A stretch of 6,556 bases of DNA from Acidobacteriota bacterium. Lineage in GTDB: Bacteria; Acidobacteriota; UBA6911; RPQK01; JADFOI01. A program made the translations under genes and the position numbers. The stretch is from NCBI GenBank assembly GCA_030624355.1, contig JAUXKG010000146.1, positions 1 through 6,556 of the forward strand. The letters are read 5' to 3'. Shown here piece after piece: positions 1-6,029 of the stretch (its first letter is position 1; the number at the start of each line of letters is the position of its first letter). The notes beneath the pieces were generated by a model. The model was not told the DNA's origin, made no database searches, and worked only from the letters and a program-made list of their open reading frames with translations.

Positions 1-91
1 GACTCTTCTATGATCAAGTCATCGAAAGAGGCCATTAACTGATCTTCTCAAAAACTTTGTGAGGGAGAGGAAGGGGTATATGAGAAGGAAT

Positions 92-121
92 AGAAATTTC
101 ATTTCTCGGACGGAGTGTCCG
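92..121. repeat. two adjacent small inverted repeats in the leader of the DUF6152 gene
   Basis: Bases 92-106 read AGAAAT-TTC-ATTTCT, a 6-bp perfect inverted repeat with a 3-base centre. Directly after it, 107-121 read CGGAC-GGAGT-GTCCG, a 5-bp stem with a 5-base loop. Both lie about 80-110 bases before the DUF6152 start. They could be an operator, a small leader structure or chance; nothing in the sequence decides between these. No T-run follows, so an intrinsic terminator is unlikely. I see no convincing -35/-10 pair in bases 1-203. Confidence 0.3.
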
Positions 122-191
122 GCTCTAAACAGGTTTGTTTTGGAGGCATTCAAAGAGCTACGGCCCACCACCTTTTGGAGGTATCAAATTT

Positions 192-196
192 GAGGG
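192..196 (+). promoter_or_regulatory. ribosome binding site that sets the DUF6152 start
   Basis: GAGGG lies 7 bases before the ATG at 204. The frame is also open upstream to a TTG at 135, but that would put about 23 hydrophilic residues ahead of an otherwise standard signal peptide. The ATG at 204 is therefore preferred. Confidence 0.7.
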
Positions 197-203
197 TATC
201 ACA

Positions 204-587
204 ATGAAAAATAAGGTGTTAGCTGTTGTGTCGCTGACTGTGGGGCTGCTCCTGGCTTCAGGCCCGATGTTGGCACACCACTCGAGTGCGATGTACGACG
301 CTGATCATCCGGTCACCCTGGCGGGAACCGTAACCGAGTTTAGGTTTATTAATCCCCATGTGCAAATTCATTTCGAAGTGCAGGACGAGAATGGCAAGGT
401 GGTGAAATGGATGGCCGGATCCGAACCTCCAGTGAGGTTGTTCCGGGAGGGCTGGAACAAGGAGACATTGAAGCCAGGAGACCAGATCATTATGACCTGT
501 GCTCCCGCCAAAGACGGCCGTAAGATTTGCAATCTCGTGAGAATCGTGGGGCCCAACGGTCAAGTGCTGCGCGAAGAGACCGAATAA
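204..587 (+). CDS. DUF6152 family secreted protein
   Basis: This is a small exported protein of 127 residues with no established function. Residues 1-24 form a classical signal peptide: MKNK, a hydrophobic stretch, then PMLA. Predicted cleavage between A24 and H25 gives a mature chain starting HHSSAMYD. The pattern that follows is typical of DUF6152 as I know it: an AHHS start, 'PVTLAGTVTEF' at 36-47, the NPH motif at 50-52, 'DENGKVVKWM' at 61-70, then a second beta-rich half ending in 'GPNGQV'. Length fits the family. C99 and C109 could form a disulfide and, as I recall, are not general family residues. The gene lies 88 bases ahead of the first PDLSGVW-type gene on the same strand, and such pairs are common in acidobacterial genomes as I remember them, so a shared transcript is plausible. 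Family membership is fairly secure; the function, possibly metal or small-ligand binding, is unknown. Confidence 0.85.
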   Translation: MKNKVLAVVSLTVGLLLASGPMLAHHSSAMYDADHPVTLAGTVTEFRFINPHVQIHFEVQDENGKVVKWMAGSEPPVRLFREGWNKETLKPGDQIIMTCAPAKDGRKICNLVRIVGPNGQVLREETE

Positions 588-660
588 CATAGAAGCGAAT
601 GCCCCGGGACGATGGAGGGGGTTTTGTAGCGGGTCGGGCTGATTCTGGTCATAACCACGG

Positions 661-666
661 AAGGAG
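661..666 (+). promoter_or_regulatory. ribosome binding site of the first PDLSGVW paralog
   Basis: AAGGAG lies 9 bases before the ATG at 676. The nine bases GTTTCCAAA running into the start codon are shared with the second paralog at 1595-1603, so the duplicated unit begins at or near this site. Confidence 0.75.
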
Positions 667-675
667 AGTTTCCAA

Positions 676-1434
676 ATGCGAAATCGGTTCATGAGGTCGA
701 TCCTTGCGGTGGTAGCGGTGCTCGCCTTCTCGCCCCTTCTACTCGCTCAGACCGCTACGCAATCGGGGGCGGCCACACCGGACCTGTCTGGAGTTTGGGA
801 TCTAGTACGAGAACTAGGCGCAGGTGGACGATTTAGCGCACAAAAGTACTTGTACCTGGAGGACCCTCCGCTGCAGCCTTGGGCTATGGAGATCTACAAG
901 CGCAACAGGGCGGGCGTAACGAACCCAAGGGCGCAGGGGAACGAGGGGTTGGACCCAAATGGCTTCTGTTATCCATCCGGTGTGACGCGGGCCATGGTTC
1001 AACATACTTTCGAGATCATTCAGGTTCCGAACAAGTTGGTTATGCTCTTCGAGGTGAGTAACGGGGTGCGCCAAATCTCTATGGATGGGCGAGGGCATCC
1101 CGAAGGTTATCCTGCCGGGTGGATGGGGCACTCGATTGGCAAGTGGGAGAGAGACATACTCGTTGTTGACACGGTCGGTCTAAACGGCAGAACCTGGATG
1201 GATCGTAGAGGGGCTCCGCATAGCGACGCGTTGCATGTTGTGGAGCGCTTCCACCGCGTTGACCATGACACATTAGAGGTCGAGTTCACCTTCGAAGACC
1301 CGAAGGCCTTTACGAAGCCCTGGGGGGCAAAGAAAACCTATCGGTTGACGCCGAACGTGGAAGTTTTGGAACGGATTACTTGCGAGGATCATTTGCAGAT
1401 GGGGAAGTATTGGATGCATGATCCCGGCAAGTAG
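676..1434 (+). CDS. secreted PDLSGVW-type protein of unknown function, copy 1
   Basis: This is an exported protein of 252 residues without known activity. Residues 1-24 are a signal peptide (MRNRFMR, hydrophobic core, LLLA) with likely cleavage before Q25. Family landmarks follow in order: PDLSGVW at 35-41, EDPPLQPWAMEIYKR at 62-76, FEIIQVPNKLVMLFEV at 112-127, MDGRGHP at 136-142, WMGHSIGKWE at 149-158, LVVDTVGLN at 162-170, PHSDALHVVERF at 181-192, DTLEVEFTFEDPKAFTKPW at 198-216, and a terminal ITCEDH near 234-239. Many environmental genomes, especially Acidobacteriota, carry multiple secreted homologs with these motifs. I know of no demonstrated reaction. Several conserved His, Asp and Trp residues could form a binding pocket, which is inference only. 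The gene lies 88 bases after the DUF6152 gene and 168 before its paralog. Residues 43-110 and the last 13 residues differ most from copy 2. Confidence 0.85.
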   Translation: MRNRFMRSILAVVAVLAFSPLLLAQTATQSGAATPDLSGVWDLVRELGAGGRFSAQKYLYLEDPPLQPWAMEIYKRNRAGVTNPRAQGNEGLDPNGFCYPSGVTRAMVQHTFEIIQVPNKLVMLFEVSNGVRQISMDGRGHPEGYPAGWMGHSIGKWERDILVVDTVGLNGRTWMDRRGAPHSDALHVVERFHRVDHDTLEVEFTFEDPKAFTKPWGAKKTYRLTPNVEVLERITCEDHLQMGKYWMHDPGK

Positions 1435-1549
1435 CCGAACGGATGCCTTGCCGTTGGCGCAAAGTTTTTGCTCATTTCACTGGCAGGGTGAATGCCTCGC
1501 TTGCAGTGGATGGACTATTATCAGCGCGGTTTGGAACTCTGGGGAGGTC
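1435..1549 (+). repeat. duplicated noncoding 3' block, copy A
   Basis: The stretch after the first paralog's stop matches bases 2353-2469 after the second paralog at roughly 80% identity by eye, and better from GCGCAAAG onward. At least two single-base indels separate the copies, so it is not conserved as coding sequence. It is the tail of the tandem duplication. Bases 1459-1471 form a small hairpin (GCAAA-GTT-TTTGC) whose counterpart in copy B is longer. Confidence 0.7.
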
Positions 1550-1586
1550 AGATTCTGAACTGCATCCGAGGCTGGCGTATCGAACC

Positions 1587-1593
1587 AGGGAGG
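1587..1593 (+). promoter_or_regulatory. ribosome binding site that sets the second paralog's start
   Basis: AGGGAGG lies 9 bases before the ATG at 1603. The frame is open further upstream to an ATG at 1492, but those 37 codons run through the duplicated noncoding block and would bury the signal peptide. Alignment with the first paralog (both begin MRNR) also supports 1603. Confidence 0.8.
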
Positions 1594-1602
1594 TGTTTCC
1601 AA

Positions 1603-2352
1603 ATGCGGAATCGCTTAATGGGATCACTTGCGGTGATGGCGGCGCTCGCCATCACTCCTGTGATCCTCGCTCAGACCGCTGCCCAGTGGGGAGCGGCAAA
1701 GACCATGCCGGACCTGTCTGGAGTTTGGAATCTAGTACCAGAACAAGGCGGGGCCGGCTCCAGATTTATCCTGGAGGACCCTCCGCTACAGCCTTGGGCC
1801 ATGGAAATCTACAAACGCCACAGGGCGGGACGAGCACCCTCGGAGCAAGGACTCGACTCGTTGGATCCACTCACTTGGTGTTTTCCGCCCGGTCCGACAC
1901 GGATCATGCTTGATTATCCTTTCGAGATCATTCAGGTTCCGAACAAGCTGGTTATGCTCTTCGAGGTGAGTAACGGAGTGCGCCAAATCTATATGGATGG
2001 TCGAGAACATCCCGAGAGTTGGCCTTTCGGCTGGATGGGGCACTCGATTGGCAAGTGGGAGAAAGACACACTCGTCGTTGACACGGTCGGTCTAAACGAC
2101 AAAACTTGGTTCGATGCTGGAGGGGCTCCGCATAGCGACGCTCTGCACGTTGTGGAGCGCTTCCGGCGCGTCGACCATGACACCTTGGAGGTCGAGTTCA
2201 CGTTCGAAGACCGGAAGGCCTTTACGAAGCCCTGGGGGGCAAAGAAAACCTATCGCTTGAGGCCGAACCAGGAACTTTTGGAACGGATTACCTGCGAGGA
2301 TCATTTGCAGATCGGGGACTCGGAGGCTTGGCTGTCGGATATCTACAAGTAG
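1603..2352 (+). CDS. secreted PDLSGVW-type protein of unknown function, copy 2
   Basis: This is the tandem paralog of the gene at 676-1434, 249 residues from the chosen ATG. Residues 1-23 are a signal peptide (MRNRLMG, hydrophobic core, VILA), with cleavage before Q24. Motifs: PDLSGVW at 36-42, EDPPLQPWAMEIYKR at 58-72, FEIIQVPNKLVMLFEV at 107-122, MDGREHP at 131-137, WMGHSIGKWE at 144-153, LVVDTVGLN at 157-165, PHSDALHVVERF at 176-187, and ITCEDH near the C-terminus. The second half is nearly identical to copy 1. Residues 43-106 carry indels and a different loop (WCFPPGPTR in place of FCYPSGVTR). The tail differs too (IGDSEAWLSDIYK against MGKYWMHDPGK). The frame is intact and all family landmarks are kept, so both copies look functional rather than one decaying. 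The reaction or ligand is unknown; diversification after duplication is inferred. Confidence 0.85.
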   Translation: MRNRLMGSLAVMAALAITPVILAQTAAQWGAAKTMPDLSGVWNLVPEQGGAGSRFILEDPPLQPWAMEIYKRHRAGRAPSEQGLDSLDPLTWCFPPGPTRIMLDYPFEIIQVPNKLVMLFEVSNGVRQIYMDGREHPESWPFGWMGHSIGKWEKDTLVVDTVGLNDKTWFDAGGAPHSDALHVVERFRRVDHDTLEVEFTFEDRKAFTKPWGAKKTYRLRPNQELLERITCEDHLQIGDSEAWLSDIYK

Positions 2353-2469
2353 CCGAACTTGAAGCCTGCTGTTCGCGCAAAGCTTTTGCGGATTTCACTG
2401 GCAGGCGTGAATGCCTCGCTGGCAATGGGCTGGACTATTTTCAGCCCGCTTTGGAACTCTGGAGAGTTC
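2353..2469 (+). repeat. duplicated noncoding 3' block, copy B
   Basis: This is the counterpart of 1435-1549, directly after the second paralog's stop, shifted by 918 bases. Bases 2376-2390 form a perfect hairpin CGCAAA-GCT-TTTGCG. Copy A keeps a 5-bp version, so the stem is the most structured part of the block. No T-run follows, so it is not a standard terminator. After about 2469 similarity ends, and the 88 bases before the next gene show nothing but its ribosome binding site. Confidence 0.65.
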
Positions 2470-2544
2470 GGACAGCCTGTGATGGGCAAGAAGACTGACG
2501 CTATCTGGCAGGAGTCTGCAGGTCAGGTCAGTCAAGAGTTGGCT

Positions 2545-2550
2545 GGAGGA
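2545..2550 (+). promoter_or_regulatory. ribosome binding site for a TTG start
   Basis: GGAGGA is followed 7 bases later by TTG at 2558, the ideal spacing. An ATG at 2553 lies only 2 bases away and is in another frame, reading ATG-ACT-TGA. The TTG therefore begins the haem/toroid protein, and the tiny frame overlaps it. Confidence 0.7.
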
Positions 2551-2557
2551 TCATGAC

Positions 2558-3610
2558 TTGAGCCGCAGAGAGGGGCTAGTGCGTATTTTAGCAGGTTTAC
2601 TTGCTCTGTTCGTGGTGATGCTTCCTGTGGCCAGGGAAGTGGCGTTGGCCAACCAGGATTCTCCCTCTGAAGGGGAAAAGACCAACCGCCTGTCAGCGGA
2701 AACGCGCGCCATCGCCTATCTAGCAACTGAAGTCCCGGCCTGGTCAAAAGAAAACCAGTGTTTCTCCTGTCACAACAACGGCGACGGCGCTCGAGCTCTC
2801 TACACGGCCCGGCAACTTTCCTATCCTGTGCCGGAGCAGGCTCTGACCGACACTACCGAGTGGCTGGTTCGACCGCTGGAATGGGACAACAATCGAGGTA
2901 AGCCTGGATTCAGCGATAAAAGGCTGGCCCGGATTCAGTTTGCTGCTTCCCTGGTAGAGGCCTTCGGGGCAGGCTTGATCGAGGACCGAGAGATCCTGAT
3001 TCAGGCGGCCGAATCGCTCTTGCCCTATCAACGGGCTGATGGATCATGGCAACTCGATGTTGAAGCCGTGGTCGGATCTCCCGCAACCTACGGGACTCCC
3101 CTCGCCACCTATATGGCCCGCCGCATCCTTGAGAAAGCCGATGCCTCACGCTTCCAAAGCCCGATTGCCCGAGCCGATGACTGGTTGCTGGAGACACAAG
3201 TGAAGACCATGCTTGATGCGGCTGCGGTAATGATGGCTCTCGCTGATCGTCCCCAGCCCAAGGCAAAGGCCAAGAGCCAGCAGAGCCTGGAGCTTATTCT
3301 TCTCGGCCAGGCCAGCGACGGCGGATGGGGACCCTATATCAAGTCACCTTCCGAGTCCTTTGACACAGCAGTCGTTTTGTTGGCCCTTCTTTCTGTCGGA
3401 GATCGACCGGAGATTAAGAAGTTGATCCAGCAGGGCCGGACTTATCTTCTCCAGACCCAACTTCCCTCTGGTGGCTGGCTTGAGACAACGCGGCCCTCTG
3501 GAGCGCAAAGCTATGCCCAGCACATCTCTACTTCGGGCTGGGCCACTCTGGCGCTTCTGAAGACCGGGAATGTTCTGTCATTTTCCGGTGGTGAGGACTT
3601 TGAACGGTAG
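2558..3610 (+). CDS. secreted monohaem protein with squalene-cyclase-like toroid repeats
   Basis: This is a 350-residue exported protein of unknown activity. The TTG start has a well-placed ribosome binding site and yields a signal peptide at 1-31 (MSRREGLVR, hydrophobic core, VALA). CFSCH at 68-72 is a single CxxCH haem c attachment motif, followed by NNGDGARALY. From about residue 90 the chain is helical with glycine/tryptophan turns: YQRADGSW at 157-164, QASDGGWGPY at 251-260, LPSGGWLET at 302-310 and ISTSGWATLALL at 323-334. These resemble the QW-type repeats of the squalene cyclase/prenyltransferase alpha-alpha toroid. SFDTAVVLLALL at 267-278 fits an inner helix. At 350 residues it is far shorter than a squalene-hopene cyclase (about 630) and lacks a visible DXDD catalytic motif, so cyclase activity is not supported. 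It may bind a hydrophobic or peptide ligand and accept electrons, which is inference. It is convergent with, and overlaps, the Ig-like gene. Confidence 0.85.
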   Translation: MSRREGLVRILAGLLALFVVMLPVAREVALANQDSPSEGEKTNRLSAETRAIAYLATEVPAWSKENQCFSCHNNGDGARALYTARQLSYPVPEQALTDTTEWLVRPLEWDNNRGKPGFSDKRLARIQFAASLVEAFGAGLIEDREILIQAAESLLPYQRADGSWQLDVEAVVGSPATYGTPLATYMARRILEKADASRFQSPIARADDWLLETQVKTMLDAAAVMMALADRPQPKAKAKSQQSLELILLGQASDGGWGPYIKSPSESFDTAVVLLALLSVGDRPEIKKLIQQGRTYLLQTQLPSGGWLETTRPSGAQSYAQHISTSGWATLALLKTGNVLSFSGGEDFER

Positions 3611-4882
3611 GGGGATCGTTTCCCTGGTGATCCGTTCTTCAACACGCTCAAAAACATCCACCTCGAAGAGACGGCCGATCCTGTTACCGGCAAGATCTTC
3701 CAGGGTTGTCCCGACCAGCAGGGAATAATTGCCTGGGCTCCAGGGTTCACGCGGTGTGAACTGCCAGCGGGTCTCGTCGCGGTCAACCTGGATCGATCCT
3801 TCAAGGAGGTTTTCTGCTAGGTCCCTGACATCCAGTAAACGCAGGAGCAGGGCACGATCCAGAGGCTCGGGGAATTCAACGGACAGAGGCTGAAGGGTCC
3901 CACCCTGGGGGGCGGTCAGTCGCCAGTTCTTGGGATCGGGAGATTCCCGATCGGCCGCTCCCACACCAAAGGCCTTCTCAAATCCCTCCTTCAGTGGTAT
4001 CCCTGAGGCATCAGGCCAATCCCGGTCGATGACTAAGGTATAGTTCTTTCCCTCTCTTATAGGAACTCCCACTTCTTCATGAGGTAAAAGGCCCCTCTTG
4101 ATCCGTCCCGGATCGAAAAAGAGGGTGAATCGCTTTCCCTCGCGATCCCACAGCTCTTCACCCAGTTCCAAAAAAGGCCAATCGATCTGGACCCGCTGCT
4201 CGTCCAGCAGGTGAATTCGCTGATAGGCCTCGCCGCGACTCATGGGGGCTGAGAAATGAAGATAGAATTTGAGCTGGTTTTCGGGTAATCGGTCTGTCGA
4301 CGGATAGACATGTTCGACGGTGGTTGAGGCGATGGCTTCAGATTTTGGAATATCGAACCTGGCGGTCATCGGATCTGTTGCTGGAGGGCCAGCAGCCGAT
4401 TTCTCAAGCCCTGGTCGCATCATAGGATTAAACACCGCACGGTAACGCAGACCCGGCTCCAAGGGAAACCGCGGCTGAAAAATCAAGGCCCCCTCTTCTA
4501 ACCTGTAAGAGCCGAGAATCGGGGGTACAGAAACCGCAGAAGGTTGGTCAGGCTCGACATAGACGGCAAACAACGCCTGCCATTGATCGGCTCCATAGTT
4601 GGCGGCCTCAGATTGGACCAGCCCAATCTCATTCCAACCCACGACTTTAAAAACTGGATGGGAGCCGGCCTCTTCTTCCAATCGTATAGTAAGGGCATTA
4701 TCGCTGGGTACAGTTTCTGCTGAAACGGAATCCTGGACAGTGGACGGCCGGAGCTCAGAGGCGCTCAGAAAGGTGAGAGTGAGGACAGCGAGACAGGAGA
4801 CACGTCTGCGCTTGGTTCTGCAAGAAGGAAGCAGGCGCCTTCCATGACGGACTCGCGACTCACTGCTCCCGATTGATTTCAC
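3578..4882 (-). CDS. exported protein with Ig-like (SbsA/Big_5-type) domains
   Basis: This is a 434-residue protein of unknown function. It starts at GTG (4882); no other ATG, GTG or TTG precedes the hydrophobic core in this frame. The ribosome binding site is weak (GCGAGA, about 6 bases away), so translation may be coupled to the gene whose stop is 24 bases upstream. The N-terminus is long and basic (KRRR at 24-27) before a hydrophobic segment at 29-41, an atypical but plausible signal sequence. Residues 60-180 form a first beta-rich region. Residues 185-306 hold the best-conserved part: LKFYLHFSAPMSRGEAY at 204-220, FTLFFDPGRIKRGL at 252-265, and YTLVIDRDWPDASGIPL at 281-297. A second Ig-like unit spans about 318-412 (VEFPEPLDRALL, WQFTPREPWSPGNYSLLV, LEDLAGNRIG). 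The 'FSAPM ... DLAGN' pattern is typical of SbsA/Big_5 Ig-like folds. I remember close relatives in Planctomycetota and Acidobacteriota, all uncharacterised. Confidence 0.8.
   Translation of the reverse strand: MKSIGSSESRVRHGRRLLPSCRTKRRRVSCLAVLTLTFLSASELRPSTVQDSVSAETVPSDNALTIRLEEEAGSHPVFKVVGWNEIGLVQSEAANYGADQWQALFAVYVEPDQPSAVSVPPILGSYRLEEGALIFQPRFPLEPGLRYRAVFNPMMRPGLEKSAAGPPATDPMTARFDIPKSEAIASTTVEHVYPSTDRLPENQLKFYLHFSAPMSRGEAYQRIHLLDEQRVQIDWPFLELGEELWDREGKRFTLFFDPGRIKRGLLPHEEVGVPIREGKNYTLVIDRDWPDASGIPLKEGFEKAFGVGAADRESPDPKNWRLTAPQGGTLQPLSVEFPEPLDRALLLRLLDVRDLAENLLEGSIQVDRDETRWQFTPREPWSPGNYSLLVGTTLEDLAGNRIGRLFEVDVFERVEERITRETIPLPFKVLTTGK
3602..3637. terminator. possible two-way hairpin at the convergent gene ends
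   Basis: GAACGG at 3602-3607 pairs with CCGTTC at 3632-3637, and an inner GGGA (3612-3615) pairs with TCCC (3621-3624). The structure sits where the plus-strand haem gene stops (3610) and inside the end of the minus-strand Ig-like gene. There is no clear T-run on either side, so it is a weak terminator candidate and partly constrained by coding sequence. Confidence 0.3.
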
Positions 4883-4902
4883 CCGTTTCTCGCTGGCCGC
4901 TA

Positions 4903-4919
4903 AGCACTAAGGAAGTGCT
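4903..4919 (-). repeat. small hairpin over the stop of the propeller-like gene
   Basis: AGCACT at 4903-4908 and AGTGCT at 4914-4919 form a 6-bp stem with a 5-base loop. It spans the TAG stop of the propeller-like gene and lies 21 bases before the GTG of the next gene. It could modulate expression between the two genes or be chance. Confidence 0.35.
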
Positions 4920-6016
4920 ATCGTCTTGAGATCCAATGAACCGCTGTCAGCCTGTACCAGGATCAAGGCATTCCTCTGATCCAGAAGGTCAAGCTGCTGC
5001 ACTCCCTTGAGGTGCTGGATCGTCTCATAGGGCACGCCCTCCATATCCACTTCCTCGGTGATCCCCTCGTAGCTCTCGAGCTTTTCTGCGGTAATCTTCA
5101 TCACGCCGCGGCTGTTGTTGTTGATCAGAATGATAGGGGTTCCGCCCTTCTCATAAGTAATCATATCCAGCGGACGGTTGCGATTGCCGAGCTCTGCAAT
5201 GGTGGTGCCCACAATCTTAGCGCCGGGGGTGAGGGCGGAGACGGGAAACTTCACCAGGGGGGTACAGGTGTAGGCAGCTAAGATGTAAGGCTCCTGGTCA
5301 ATTTCGTAGGGGACGAAAGTGCGCACCGGGGCATTAGTTTCGAAACGGCCGTGGGAGCCGTGATAGATCTCAACGCTGGTACCCTGACCCGCCTCTTTAA
5401 AGGGGAAAGGGACGGAGCGCAACTTGGAGGCGAACTCCTCATTGGAAAGCCCGGCGATGAAGACCTTACCGTCGACAAATGCCAGGTCGGTGATGGCTTC
5501 CAGGCGCTGGCTGCGGCCTCGGCGATCCTTCGCGTCTCGGCCAGGCACATTGGAGAGGGTCACTCTGGCATGCTTCACGTTCTCCAGTGAGAACTCCTCG
5601 ATTTTGCCTGATGAGTCGGCTCGCACAATAAAGGGAATGGCGTCCGGACCCCGACCTCGTGACACCGACAGATAGACCTTCTTCGAAATCGGGTTTACCG
5701 CCAGATCGTTAATGAGGATTTGATCGGCTGCAGTTCCCAGCAGAGCGGCCACCTTTTCGTTGATCCCTGAAATGTCGACCCGGGCCTGGGCGGAACCGGG
5801 TGTGCGGTCTTCGGTAGCTAAAGCAAAAATTGCCGCTCCCATGGAGTCGCCGACAAAGAGAATCCCCTCTGGCCCAAAGGCCAGTACCCCAGCAGACTCC
5901 AGTTCGGCTCTGCCTGCTTTAAGACTGGAGGAATAATCAATGGATAGAGCCGCTGTGGTGAATAACACCGCCATCAGCAGCCCACAGAAACCTATGCAAG
6001 ATTTGGTATGACTCAT
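4907..6016 (-). CDS. secreted beta-propeller-like protein of unknown function
   Basis: This is a 369-residue exported protein, first gene of a two-gene minus-strand unit. The ATG at 6016 is chosen because a strong ribosome binding site precedes it and a signal peptide begins at once (MSHTKSCIGF, hydrophobic core, TAALS, cleavage near 23-25). The frame is open further to 6103, but those residues are hydrophilic and implausible. Repeated short beta blocks with glycine/aspartate turns suggest a propeller: LAFGPEGILFVGDSMGAAIF at 45-64, NDLAVNPISKKVYLSVSRG at 103-121, ITDLAFVDGKVFIAGLSNEE at 175-194, YILAAYTCTPLVKFPVS at 244-260, GNRNRPLDMITY at 277-288, NNNSRGVMKI at 299-308, and LDLLDQRNALILVQAD at 342-357. 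I recall close, unnamed homologs in Planctomycetota and Acidobacteriota, well conserved from end to end, but no known reaction. Its neighbour 24 bases downstream is also exported, so a joint envelope role is likely; the propeller assignment itself is by eye. Confidence 0.82.
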   Translation of the reverse strand: MSHTKSCIGFCGLLMAVLFTTAALSIDYSSSLKAGRAELESAGVLAFGPEGILFVGDSMGAAIFALATEDRTPGSAQARVDISGINEKVAALLGTAADQILINDLAVNPISKKVYLSVSRGRGPDAIPFIVRADSSGKIEEFSLENVKHARVTLSNVPGRDAKDRRGRSQRLEAITDLAFVDGKVFIAGLSNEEFASKLRSVPFPFKEAGQGTSVEIYHGSHGRFETNAPVRTFVPYEIDQEPYILAAYTCTPLVKFPVSALTPGAKIVGTTIAELGNRNRPLDMITYEKGGTPIILINNNSRGVMKITAEKLESYEGITEEVDMEGVPYETIQHLKGVQQLDLLDQRNALILVQADSGSLDLKTIALP

Positions 6017-6021
6017 TTTTG

Positions 6022-6029
6022 CTCCTCCC
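6022..6029 (-). promoter_or_regulatory. strong ribosome binding site of the propeller-like gene
   Basis: On the minus strand GGGAGGAG lies 5 bases before the ATG at 6016. This is the strongest Shine-Dalgarno match in the window and rules out the longer upstream reading of the frame. Confidence 0.85.

Noticed and set aside
1..42. Open reading at the left edge on the plus strand, possibly the end of an upstream gene
   Set aside because: Two frames are open for only 11-13 codons before stops (34-36 and 40-42); neither has a recognisable motif, so no partial gene can be supported.
1443..1913. 156-residue plus-strand frame overlapping the start of the second paralog
   Set aside because: It begins in the duplicated noncoding block and then runs out of frame through a well-supported gene; its composition is that of a shadow frame.
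2359..2556. 65-residue plus-strand frame between the second paralog and the haem gene
   Set aside because: It starts with TTG without a ribosome binding site and lies in a block whose duplicate differs by single-base indels, so the reading frame is not conserved.
2558..3610. True squalene-hopene or terpene cyclase
   Set aside because: The protein is too short, exported, carries a CxxCH, and shows no DXDD motif; only the repeat fold is suggested.
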